Assembly (NCBI GenBank): GCA_003497555.1 | Contig: DNNS01000303.1 | Coordinates: 2,260 to 12,058 of the forward strand | Direction: 5' to 3' | Source of the DNA: Spirochaetia bacterium | Lineage (GTDB): Bacteria > Spirochaetota > UBA12135 | Length of the DNA: 9,799 nt | Shown: positions 1 through 6,555 of the stretch, in pieces | How positions within the stretch are numbered: the stretch's first letter is position 1 | How the letters are laid out: the number at the start of each line of letters is the position of its first letter | The notes under the pieces: generated by a model | Database searches by the model: none | The model's input: the letters and a program-made list of their open reading frames with translations, nothing else | Told to the model about the DNA's origin: nothing | Program-made: the position numbers and the translations under genes

Positions 1-333
1 CAGTTCATTGATATTAAACGGTTTGGTAAGATAATCATCAGCGCCGTTATCAAGAAGCATTACCTTGTCTTTTTCCGAATCTTTTACCGTTAAAACAATA
101 ATCGGAATACTGCACCATTCCCGGATGCTTTTTATAAATTCCAGGCCGCTTATATCCGGCAGACCGAGATCAAGGATAATCACATCAGGAGATGTCTGTG
201 CCGCTTCGGTAATACCGCGGCCGCCGGTTTCAGCTTCCATAACATTATATCCTGCTGCTTCCAGGCTGATTTTTAAAAATCTTCTGATCTGCTGCTCATC
301 ATCTATCACCAGAATTAATCCGCCGTTTTTCAT
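1..333 (-). CDS. kdpE: KdpE-like response regulator, receiver domain (3' part cut by window edge)
   Basis: This is the first 111 codons of an OmpR/PhoB-class response regulator. The reading frame stays open to base 1, so the DNA-binding domain lies outside the window. A complete CheY-like receiver is visible: acidic pair D11/D12, phospho-acceptor D55 in the motif IILDLGLPD, T82 in IVLTVKD, and K104 in YLTKPF. The stretches IRRFLK, EAAGY, LDLGLPD, GLEFI and GADDYLTKPF closely follow KdpE as I recall it, so I assign it to that family with good confidence. The start codon overlaps the stop of the kinase gene as ATGA (bases 330-333). A good SD, AGGGGG, sits 8 nt upstream, so translation is probably coupled. 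In the known Kdp system KdpE is phosphorylated by KdpD and activates potassium uptake genes. Here the likely target is the upstream channel operon, which is an inference from position. Confidence 0.93.
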   Translation of the reverse strand, partial: MKNGGLILVIDDEQQIRRFLKISLEAAGYNVMEAETGGRGITEAAQTSPDVIILDLGLPDISGLEFIKSIREWCSIPIIVLTVKDSEKDKVMLLDNGADDYLTKPFNINEL

Positions 334-1844
334 CTCAGTTTCCCCCTGATTCCGCTTTTTTTCAGCGGCAACCTTACGGTAAATATACATCCGCCTGCAG
401 GTTTGTTGGCAACACAAATTGTTCCCCGGTGAATTTCCGCAATTTCCCTGCAGATGGAAAGACCAAGGCCCAGACCGCCGGTTTTAGCGCCTGAAGCACG
501 GTAAAATTTTTCAAAAATTTTACCGTGATCCTTTTCAGGAATCCCCGGGCCGTTATCACTCACGGCAATTTCCACTGCACTTGGCAAATTAATTATCTGC
601 AGGCAGATTTTACTCTTAGGCGGAGTATACAGCACAGCGTTGTGAAGTAAATTTGACAATAACTGCTCCATTAAAAAAAAATCAAATTTTAACAACGGCA
701 TTTTTTTACTGATTTTCACTATAAACCTGTGCCGGGCGGCAAATTTATCAATTTTTTTTCTTACTACCGCTGCCAGTTCATTTATATCATACCACTCAAG
801 ATTCAGCTTGATTTTTCCGCTTTCAATCCGCAGCGTACCTAAAAGATTATCTACCAGCCGGTTAAGACGTTCTGCTGCTTCTATTATATCAAGAGCCAGG
901 ATTTGCCTGGTCTGATAGTTTTTAAAAAGATTTTTATCAATAAAGGCGGCGGCTGCAGTAGAAATGGAGGTAATCGGAGTCCGCAGTTCATGAGAAACGG
1001 AATTAAGCAGAATCTGGTATAGTTTTTCGGATTCTTCGGCAATCTGAACTTTCTGCCGGATCCTGGTAAGCTCGTTTCTGCCGATTGCAGTAGCGATTTG
1101 ACCGGCTAATACCGCAAGCTGCCCGGCATGTTCTGCGCTACAATTGAAGGAATTGAGATAATCAACAGCCATAACGCCGAAAACTTTATCCTGTGATTTG
1201 AGGGGAATATAATAATTTTTTGCCGCCTGGGAGGTATCAATATATTTTCCGCAAGTCAGTTGCTTATTAAAGCAGCGTTTTAGATAAACGCATTCATCGC
1301 CGGTAATCTGAAAATCGCCTCCCGGAAACGGAGTCTGTAAAATGGATGAATTTTCATCTGCCAGAAATATTGATATCCTGACAGAGAAGGCTTTGCGCAG
1401 GTAGGCACAGGCTTTTTGAATTATATCCTCCAGGCTGTTTGTTTCATTTAAAATACCGCTCAGCCGGTATAGCTCCTGCAGTTTTGTTTCTTTATTACGC
1501 AGAAATATTTCATTGGTTTTTAATTGGGAAGTCAGATGTCCGGTAATTATAGCGGAAATAAAATACATGAGAAACATGAACAGGTCTTCCAGTCTGCCGA
1601 TCATAATTGTATAGCGGGGCGGTATAAATAAAAAATTCCATAAGATTGCGCTGAGCCCGGAAAAAAGAAGAACCGGACGGCGGGTAAAAAACGGTGAAAT
1701 TATTGAAACCGCAGCTAAATAAATCAGGCCGATGGAAAGATAACTGACATGTTTTCTTAAAAAAAGATTAATCAGGGTAATAAAAATGATGGAAAGCAGC
1801 AGTAAAAAATATTCTTTCCATTTTTTCAGCATAGCGGATATCAT
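330..1844 (-). CDS. Short KdpD-like sensor histidine kinase (DUF4118-GAF-HisKA-HATPase)
   Basis: 504-aa membrane histidine kinase. About four membrane helices between residues 12 and 105 form a DUF4118 module, with the KdpD-like signature FLFIPPRYT at 71-79. A GAF-like domain follows (about 125-255), then HisKA with the phospho-acceptor H285 in SVSHELRTP. The ATPase domain has N402 (N box, LLHNAVLYTP), D430 (VSDNGPGIP), the F box KIFEKFYRA and the glycine-rich GGLGLGLS. Typical KdpD is near 890 aa and begins with a Walker-A sensor domain and a Usp domain; both are absent here, and the gene starts directly at the membrane module. The start lies 17 nt after the ktrB stop without a clear SD; the ATG at codon 5 is an alternative. 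Phosphotransfer to the adjoining KdpE-like regulator is expected. What it senses (K+, turgor or something else) cannot be read from the sequence. Confidence 0.92.
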   Translation of the reverse strand: MISAMLKKWKEYFLLLLSIIFITLINLFLRKHVSYLSIGLIYLAAVSIISPFFTRRPVLLFSGLSAILWNFLFIPPRYTIMIGRLEDLFMFLMYFISAIITGHLTSQLKTNEIFLRNKETKLQELYRLSGILNETNSLEDIIQKACAYLRKAFSVRISIFLADENSSILQTPFPGGDFQITGDECVYLKRCFNKQLTCGKYIDTSQAAKNYYIPLKSQDKVFGVMAVDYLNSFNCSAEHAGQLAVLAGQIATAIGRNELTRIRQKVQIAEESEKLYQILLNSVSHELRTPITSISTAAAAFIDKNLFKNYQTRQILALDIIEAAERLNRLVDNLLGTLRIESGKIKLNLEWYDINELAAVVRKKIDKFAARHRFIVKISKKMPLLKFDFFLMEQLLSNLLHNAVLYTPPKSKICLQIINLPSAVEIAVSDNGPGIPEKDHGKIFEKFYRASGAKTGGLGLGLSICREIAEIHRGTICVANKPAGGCIFTVRLPLKKSGIRGKLR

Positions 1845-1861
1845 AAGTATGTTTTGTCAGA

Positions 1862-3184
1862 TTATAACACCAAATCGTCTTTTTTGTCGTCAAATAAAAG
1901 CTGCGGTTTTAAAAACAGTGCAGTGCCAAATGTCAATACGCCCACTCTGCCTATATACATAAGCGTAATAATAATTAATTTACCCAGCGTTGTTAAATTG
2001 GACGTTATGCCCAGACTTAAGCCAACGGTTCCGAGCGCAGAAGCTGCTTCAAATCCCAATTCGGTAATTGAGAAACTTTCCGTCATGGTCAGGAAAAGAA
2101 GCCCCATGGCCAGCATAAAAAAATAAAAGCCGAAACTTGCATAAGCGGTTTGAATTCTGCCGATGGGAATAATAACATTATACCAGGTGATATTCTTGCG
2201 GTTTTTAATGGTACTTGCAATGGTAGCTAAAATAGCTGAGAAGGTTGTGGTTTTCAGACCTCCGCCGGTGCCGGAGGGAGATGCTCCGATTATCATCAGA
2301 ATTGTTAAAACAACAATGGACGGCAGGGAAAGCGCAGAAATCGTAAAAGTATTGAATCCCACGGTAGTTATTGCCGACATGGATTGAAAAATGCTGATCA
2401 GCAGGCTGGTATCCTTACCGGTATTGAAAATATTGGTTAAAAACAGCAGGAAGGCGCCGAGAGCAAACAATGTAAAGGTAGTATCAAGAATTATTTTGGA
2501 AGTAAAAGTAATATTTTTTTCTTTATGGGTAATGAGCCTCCAGAGATCAACATAAACTATAAAACCGATAGCACCGGCAAAACTGAGAAATGTAATTATA
2601 AAATTCAGCCAGTGGTTGCCCTGGAAAGACTCGAAACTGTTATTAAACAGACTGAAACCTGCTGTACAGAAAGCGGAAATACTGTGAAAAACCGCATTCC
2701 ACAAAGGCTCAGGCGTACCGGAATAAGTAAAAACACCCAGCAGCAGGGCTGCTCCGGCAAGCTCGGTTGCGAGAGTAAAAATTATTACACTGATAATAAA
2801 TTTTTCAAGCTTGAAATTTTTCGGCATACTGAGTACAACCGATGAAATTCCGCGCTGTAATTCATCAAGTTTTTTCCGGCTGATTAAAATAAGAAATGAC
2901 CCCAGGGTCATATAACCAATGCCTCCCAGCTGAATAAGCGATAAAATTATCAGCTGTCCGAAAAAATTATAGGAATCGGAAATACTTACAGTACTAAGCC
3001 CGGTGGTAGAAACAGCCGATACACTGACAAAAAGATTATCAAGAAAATGGACTGGAGTTTTTTGCGCTATCGGTAAAGACAATAAAACGCTTCCGAGCAG
3101 CATATGTGATAAATAGCCCAGGGCAACCAGCCGTACCGGATTTGCCGTTATCAGGTTTTTTTTTAAAATTTCATAAGGCTTCAT
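1862..3184 (-). CDS. ktrB: KtrB/TrkH-family potassium channel subunit
   Basis: 440-aa polytopic membrane protein of the Trk/Ktr/HKT superfamily, close to the usual KtrB length of about 450. Four repeated membrane-pore-membrane units are visible, each with a selectivity-filter glycine: G62 in STTGLS, G176 in CTAGFS, G276 in TTVGFN and G388 in GTVGLS. The loop ASPSGTGGGLKTTTF (301-315) corresponds to the conserved gating region of the third repeat. In the family, KtrB dimers take up K+ (often with Na+) and are controlled by a cytoplasmic KtrA/TrkA ring; no such partner gene is in the window. The gene lies 16 nt downstream of a small ORF and 17 nt upstream of the kinase, so all four are probably one transcript. 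No clear SD precedes the ATG (upstream bases ATACCATAA), which is odd for a well-expressed gene and suggests coupling to the upstream ORF. Confidence 0.93.
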   Translation of the reverse strand: MKPYEILKKNLITANPVRLVALGYLSHMLLGSVLLSLPIAQKTPVHFLDNLFVSVSAVSTTGLSTVSISDSYNFFGQLIILSLIQLGGIGYMTLGSFLILISRKKLDELQRGISSVVLSMPKNFKLEKFIISVIIFTLATELAGAALLLGVFTYSGTPEPLWNAVFHSISAFCTAGFSLFNNSFESFQGNHWLNFIITFLSFAGAIGFIVYVDLWRLITHKEKNITFTSKIILDTTFTLFALGAFLLFLTNIFNTGKDTSLLISIFQSMSAITTVGFNTFTISALSLPSIVVLTILMIIGASPSGTGGGLKTTTFSAILATIASTIKNRKNITWYNVIIPIGRIQTAYASFGFYFFMLAMGLLFLTMTESFSITELGFEAASALGTVGLSLGITSNLTTLGKLIIITLMYIGRVGVLTFGTALFLKPQLLFDDKKDDLVL

Positions 3185-3200
3185 TTATGGTATAACAGAT

Positions 3201-3584
3201 TCAGGCCGGGAAAGAATCTCTGCCGGCAGAATTCGCAAGAAAGATAACAGGATTCAGGCTGCAGGCTGTGCCGATACCTACCGGGGAATCAATATCTTTT
3301 TTAATATAAAAAGACGAAGTTATATCCCATACCGGAAGATTGGTTAAAAATTCAGTAAAATCATCAATTGTAAATTTGGTATTGCTTCCTGTTACGATGA
3401 ATTGATTTATAACCAGAATATTGTCTATAACAGATGCCGGATGTAAAAGTTCTCTGATCGTACGGGATTCTGCGATATATATAAAATTACTGGCAGTAAT
3501 AACCGGCGGGTTATATTTTATCAGAAAATTATACATTTTATAAATTCGAGTTTTAATGCTGCCGTTATTTATTTTTTTCTGCAT
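3201..3584 (-). CDS. Small unrecognised ORF at the head of the potassium-uptake operon
   Basis: 127-aa reading frame that I do not recognise. Codon choice looks like that of its neighbours. The predicted protein is soluble-looking, with no signal peptide or membrane helix, and mixes beta-like stretches (DNILVINQFIVTG) with a helix-like one (TIDDFTEFLTNL). Neither the ATG at 3584 nor the next in-frame ATG (3536) has an SD, and a TAG lies in frame five codons upstream of the first. The predicted start of transcription is near 3589, so translation from the first ATG would be almost leaderless. The stop is 16 nt before ktrB. It could be a small lineage-specific regulator, a decayed gene fragment, or a chance ORF in a roughly 400-nt leader. 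KtrA-like Rossmann motifs are absent, so it is not the missing KtrA. Confidence 0.42.
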   Translation of the reverse strand: MQKKINNGSIKTRIYKMYNFLIKYNPPVITASNFIYIAESRTIRELLHPASVIDNILVINQFIVTGSNTKFTIDDFTEFLTNLPVWDITSSFYIKKDIDSPVGIGTACSLNPVIFLANSAGRDSFPA

Positions 3585-3595
3585 AATGACTGCAT

Positions 3596-3624
3596 ACTAT
3601 AACCGTTATTTCCGGGTTTGTCGA
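3596..3624 (-). promoter_or_regulatory. Sigma-70-type promoter for the ktrB operon
   Basis: Read on the minus strand, the -35 hexamer TCGACA (3624-3619) and the -10 hexamer TATAGT (3601-3596) each match consensus at five of six positions and are separated by exactly 17 bp. Transcription would start near 3589, just ahead of the small ORF and about 400 nt before ktrB. This is a sequence prediction only. Confidence 0.6.
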
Positions 3625-3666
3625 TTAAAATTTTGTATAAAACAGGCAAAATTACATTAAAATTTT
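3624..3666. repeat. 11-bp direct repeat upstream of the ktrB-operon -35 box
   Basis: The sequence ATTAAAATTTT occurs at 3624-3634 and again at 3656-3666, 32 bp apart start to start, or about three helical turns. It lies immediately upstream of the -35 hexamer and overlaps it by one base. OmpR-class regulators such as KdpE typically bind direct repeats upstream of the promoter, so this is a candidate site for the adjoining regulator. The repeats are pure A/T in an AT-rich region, so they may instead act as an UP element or be chance. Confidence 0.4.
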
Positions 3667-3719
3667 ATTAAAATGCGGTATTTTTTCACACGGATCTCGT
3701 CTGAATCGCCAAAAAAATA

Positions 3720-3771
3720 AAAAAGGTGAACAAAAAGGTTACATAGAGAATCTTTGATGGAATTCTCTATG
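3720..3771 (-). terminator. Rho-independent terminator of the gntR-sulfatase operon
   Basis: A perfect 10-bp stem (CATAGAGAAT at 3742-3751 with ATTCTCTATG at 3762-3771) encloses a 10-nt loop. On the minus strand it is followed by T-rich sequence (AACCTTTTTG, then CCTTTTTTATTTTTTTGG). It starts about 36 nt after the sulfatase stop codon, the expected place for an operon end. Short flanking hairpins (CTGT-AAA-ACAG at 3772-3782 and TTTTCA-GCTT-TGAAAA just beyond) may extend the structure. The plus strand has no T-run after the stem, so termination should be one-way. Confidence 0.68.
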
Positions 3772-3807
3772 CTGTAAAACAGTTTTCAGCTTTGAAAAAA
3801 TTATCAT

Positions 3808-5205
3808 TTAACGGGCTGATTGATCCCGGCTATTCCGCCATTCCGTAGTGCACATCCAGGTTAAAAGTTTCTTCTGTAATAATATTTTTTCCGGATGCTC
3901 CGGATTATCGGTCAGGAGATTCACTTTTTCCCGGGGATCTTCCTGCAGATTGTATAATTCTTCCCTGCCGGAGTGAATATGGAGGATATATTTAAAATCG
4001 CGCGTACGTATACATTTTGACATCTCCAGCCGGTCATTGCCGATATATTCGGAAAATATCGCTTCTTTATCTATACCCGTACCTTTAATATATGGTCTGA
4101 GCGATGATGCGCACATAGTGCCGGGAATATCCAGCCCGGCATAATCAAGTATGGTCGGAGCAATGGAAAAATTTTCCACTAATCCGTCAAATACCGGAGT
4201 ATTGATCAGATCGCCTTTGGGCGGTTTGATGATCAGGGGTACGTGCAGTATACTGTCATAAAACAGCGCCTTGCCGGTACGTCCCCGTTCGCAGAGAAAT
4301 TCTCCATGATCCGAACTCAGGATGAGAATTGTATCGTTATATAAATCCCGGCTTTTTAGAATAGAGACAAGCCTGCCGATTTGATCATCAATGCAGGTGA
4401 TCATGCCATAATAATAAGCCCGTATTTTCCGTACTGTTTTTTCGTCCCACAAATTTTTCCAGGACGGCCAGCCGGGTATTTCTTCAGGCAAAGATACATC
4501 CGCAGGATTGTACATTGTATTATAGGGAACAGGCGGATCCCAGGGGTCATGAGGTCCGCAAAAACCGCACCACAGAAAAAACGGCTGTTGACCGGTATTG
4601 CCGGTTATAAATCCCAGGGCTTCTTCGCCAATCCAGTTTTCCACGTACTCTTCAGCGCTTACGGTATTTTCAAAAATATGAGCGCTTTTATAATCCGGCT
4701 GTTTTCTGCGCGCCTCATAGATTTCTTCATAAGCGCCAGGCCGCTTTTTTTCCAGCCAGGCTGCATATTCCGGCCCAAGCGGAGCGGGGCCTATTTCCTG
4801 CCCGGATGAATAAACCCAGCGGCTTCCCTTGCCTCCGGTCAGTTTCATCCGGTGAAATCCTTTTTCCGGGTACATATGAATTTTCCCGGCCGCACCGGTG
4901 CAATAACCGGCATCCTGCAGATATTCCATGAAAGTTTTTTCCCAGTGCGGCAGGCCCGGAGTGTTGTCAATAATCGATTCCATATAGGTAACACCATGCT
5001 GATGAGTATAACGTCCGGTTTGAATACAGGCGCGCGATGGTACGCATACGGTATTCTGAACATATGCCTGCCTGAAGTTTACTCCGTCCCTGGCCAGAGA
5101 ATCAATGTTCGGGGTACGAAGTATTGAATTGCCGTTTACTCCCAGTGAATCATAGCGATGCTGATCCGTAGTAATGAGAATGATATTGGGTTTTTTAATC
5201 TTCAT
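3808..5205 (-). CDS. Cytoplasmic type I (FGly) sulfatase
   Basis: 465-aa sulfatase of the alkaline-phosphatase superfamily. The maturation motif CVPSRACIQTGR begins at C54 and matches CxPSRxxxxTGR exactly; C54 would become formylglycine. Other active-site candidates are metal ligands D14/Q15 in the ITTDQH start and D299/H300 in SSDHGE, sulfate-binding K108 and H110 (GAAGKIH), H219 in GPHDPWDPP, and K312. The length is normal. There is no signal peptide or lipobox, so it should act inside the cell on imported sulfated small molecules or oligosaccharides; the substrate cannot be deduced. In an anaerobe, maturation would need a radical-SAM sulfatase-maturating enzyme encoded elsewhere. The start is supported by the SD AAGGAAA about 8 nt upstream, within the last codons of the regulator gene, whose stop is only 3 nt away. 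Choline-sulfatase-like enzymes share the TDQ and CxPSR features, but I cannot choose a subfamily. Confidence 0.93.
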   Translation of the reverse strand: MKIKKPNIILITTDQHRYDSLGVNGNSILRTPNIDSLARDGVNFRQAYVQNTVCVPSRACIQTGRYTHQHGVTYMESIIDNTPGLPHWEKTFMEYLQDAGYCTGAAGKIHMYPEKGFHRMKLTGGKGSRWVYSSGQEIGPAPLGPEYAAWLEKKRPGAYEEIYEARRKQPDYKSAHIFENTVSAEEYVENWIGEEALGFITGNTGQQPFFLWCGFCGPHDPWDPPVPYNTMYNPADVSLPEEIPGWPSWKNLWDEKTVRKIRAYYYGMITCIDDQIGRLVSILKSRDLYNDTILILSSDHGEFLCERGRTGKALFYDSILHVPLIIKPPKGDLINTPVFDGLVENFSIAPTILDYAGLDIPGTMCASSLRPYIKGTGIDKEAIFSEYIGNDRLEMSKCIRTRDFKYILHIHSGREELYNLQEDPREKVNLLTDNPEHPEKILLQKKLLTWMCTTEWRNSRDQSAR

Positions 5206-5208
5206 TGG

Positions 5209-6300
5209 TTATTTTCCTTTATTTGCCGCGCGTAACACCCTGCCGACGTTTTTCGTCGGGCAGCGCGAAGCGCTGATGCTTTTGGCACAGGGTGTTTTAT
5301 TAATATCAGGTAATCCGCTGAATTTATGGAGAATAAAAACCTGGTTTAAGGCAGGCGAAAATTGTCTGATTGCATCGCTGACAGCCGTGCCGATGGCCTG
5401 ATAATCCTGCAGCACGGACGGGATGCTTATTCCGAAATGATCCTGGGCGTAAAAGTTATCATAATCAGCCAGATAAAAATTTTCCCACAAAGTTAACTTT
5501 CGCTGACGGGACATAAAAATTGCCGGACCGGTAAAAATACTGGATGAAGAAATCATGATAACAGGAGACAAGGCGCTTAATTCCATGTTCATTAACTGCC
5601 GCAGACGGTTATCCCAGCCGGCTTCCATCCGGACAGCGGTATAAAAGACGTCATTCTCCCGGCAGGCCTCGATAAATCCTTCGCGGCGCTGGGTCTCTAA
5701 AAATCCATTGCCGCCGGTATCAAGGTAAAAAAGTTGTTTTTTCCTGCCGGAAGTGAGGCGCAGAAAATATGATGTTATATCCCGGGTTGCTTTTTTATAA
5801 TTGGTGGAGATATAACTGAAATCAGCAGCGTATCTGTTGATTAGAATAACCTTGCGTGAAAAATCCGCCAGCAGCCGCAGGAGGAGATCGTCGGGATATA
5901 AGGCAGCGATTAAATCAAATTTGTTTAGCAGCGTATTTTTTTGCAGTACTTGCCGGCTATCAACCAATTCGTAAGTAAAATCTCCCGACTGCCGCATAAA
6001 AGTAAACAGTATTCCCTGCAGAACCTTACCCAGAGAAAAAAAATCATTATCAATTTTAACCAGGAGAGCAATTTTTAATTGTATTTTTTTATCTATAATA
6101 TAAGTACCGGTTCGGCGTGAAGAAGATATTAGTCCGGTTTTGGAAAGTTCACGCATGGTTTTTTCGAGAGTGGAATGGGTGATTCCAAGCTGGGACACCA
6201 TTTGCTCGCGGGACGGCAGTTTTGTCCCGGGTTTTAATTTACCGGCGAGAATATCGCCAAGGATTTTATTTTTTATTTTTATATATTTCGGTTCGTTCAT
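5209..6300 (-). CDS. GntR-family regulator with LacI-like sensor domain
   Basis: 363-aa transcription factor. Residues 1-72 form a GntR winged helix: KLKPGTKLPSREQM, then a recognition-helix region ending in THSTLEKTMRELSKTGLI, then the wing RRTGTYI. Residues 75 to about 335 resemble a periplasmic-binding/LacI fold: a start IALLVKID, KVILINRYA, a segment LFYLDTGGNGFLETQRREGFIEAC, and GISIPSVLQDYQAIGTAVSDAI. This layout is that of AraR-type regulators, which bind sugars and release DNA. It is the first gene of an operon with the sulfatase, and palindromes overlap its promoter, so autorepression relieved by a sulfated or desulfated ligand is likely (inference). No SD precedes the ATG; an in-frame TAA eight codons upstream rules out a much longer form, and later ATGs would break the winged helix. 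Roughly the last 30 residues (KTPCAKSI onward) look foreign to the fold and are encoded by a structured repeat-like element. Confidence 0.9.
   Translation of the reverse strand: MNEPKYIKIKNKILGDILAGKLKPGTKLPSREQMVSQLGITHSTLEKTMRELSKTGLISSSRRTGTYIIDKKIQLKIALLVKIDNDFFSLGKVLQGILFTFMRQSGDFTYELVDSRQVLQKNTLLNKFDLIAALYPDDLLLRLLADFSRKVILINRYAADFSYISTNYKKATRDITSYFLRLTSGRKKQLFYLDTGGNGFLETQRREGFIEACRENDVFYTAVRMEAGWDNRLRQLMNMELSALSPVIMISSSSIFTGPAIFMSRQRKLTLWENFYLADYDNFYAQDHFGISIPSVLQDYQAIGTAVSDAIRQFSPALNQVFILHKFSGLPDINKTPCAKSISASRCPTKNVGRVLRAANKGK
5234..5296. repeat. 63-bp multi-hairpin element inside the 3' end of the gntR-type gene
   Basis: An outer 9-bp inverted repeat (AACACCCTG at 5234-5242 with CAGGGTGTT at 5288-5296) encloses two perfect 6-bp hairpins: CCGACG-TTTTT-CGTCGG at 5243-5259 and CAGCGC-GAA-GCGCTG at 5261-5275. 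A short ATGC-TTTT-GGCA segment follows. The predicted fold is cloverleaf-like. Its length is a multiple of three and it is read in frame as most of the last 30 residues of the regulator. It is more GC-rich than its surroundings. It could be a mobile palindromic element or an RNA structure controlling expression between the two genes. Confidence 0.6.
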
Positions 6301-6322
6301 AAAGAAACCAAATTTTTTCCTT

Positions 6323-6335
6323 ATACACCGGGTAT
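6323..6335. promoter_or_regulatory. Weak third operator-like site between promoter and regulator gene
   Basis: ATAC and GTAT half-sites flank a 5-bp CG-rich centre (ATACACCGGGTAT). It resembles the two CCGG palindromes upstream but is imperfect. It lies in the leader about 23 bp before the regulator start codon. The resemblance may be chance in this AT-rich region. Confidence 0.3.
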
Positions 6336-6357
6336 TTAATTTTCACACATCACCATA

Positions 6358-6397
6358 TATACCGGTATAAATTATAATATTTAATATACCGGTATAT
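6358..6397. promoter_or_regulatory. Paired CCGG palindromes, candidate operators of the GntR-type regulator
   Basis: Two perfect palindromes share the core TATACCGGTATA: 12 bp at 6358-6369 and 14 bp (ATATACCGGTATAT) at 6384-6397. Their centres are 27 bp apart. The upstream one covers the predicted transcription start (near 6393) and the other lies just inside the transcript. Binding there would block initiation and early elongation. GntR-type regulators usually recognise short palindromes in their own promoters, so autorepression of the gntR-sulfatase operon is the simplest reading (inference). Confidence 0.65.
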
Positions 6398-6399
6398 AT

Positions 6400-6427
6400 A
6401 TTATAATCAATATTTATATTTTGTCAA
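6400..6427 (-). promoter_or_regulatory. Near-consensus promoter of the gntR-sulfatase operon
   Basis: On the minus strand a perfect TTGACA (6427-6422) and a perfect TATAAT (6405-6400) are separated by 16 bp. The predicted start of transcription near 6393 leaves a leader of about 90 nt. Such a strong core promoter usually needs repression, which fits the palindromes overlapping the start. Confidence 0.75.
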
Positions 6428-6555
6428 GATGTCAAAGGAATTAAAATTGATAATGCTGCGCTAAGTATAAATTATACAGAACTTAATTATCTCGTTTTAC
6501 TTGAAAATGGCTATTCTTCATTGATTTTTAAAATTAATTTTTAACAACGGGTAGT

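Noticed and set aside
374..559. Second minus-strand frame inside the kinase gene
   Set aside because: It lies wholly within the ATPase domain of the kinase in another frame and gives no recognisable protein; a real frameshift is not needed because the kinase reads through intact.
3185..3600. c-di-AMP (ydaO-type) riboswitch ahead of ktrB
   Set aside because: The position would fit, and GATTCCCCGGTAGG looks faintly similar, but I cannot trace the conserved core segments of that riboswitch. The region also holds an open frame with neighbour-like codon use.
4381..5127. Plus-strand open frames opposite the sulfatase gene
   Set aside because: They are antisense to a well-supported sulfatase, have no SD or promoter that I can see, and encode no recognisable domain.
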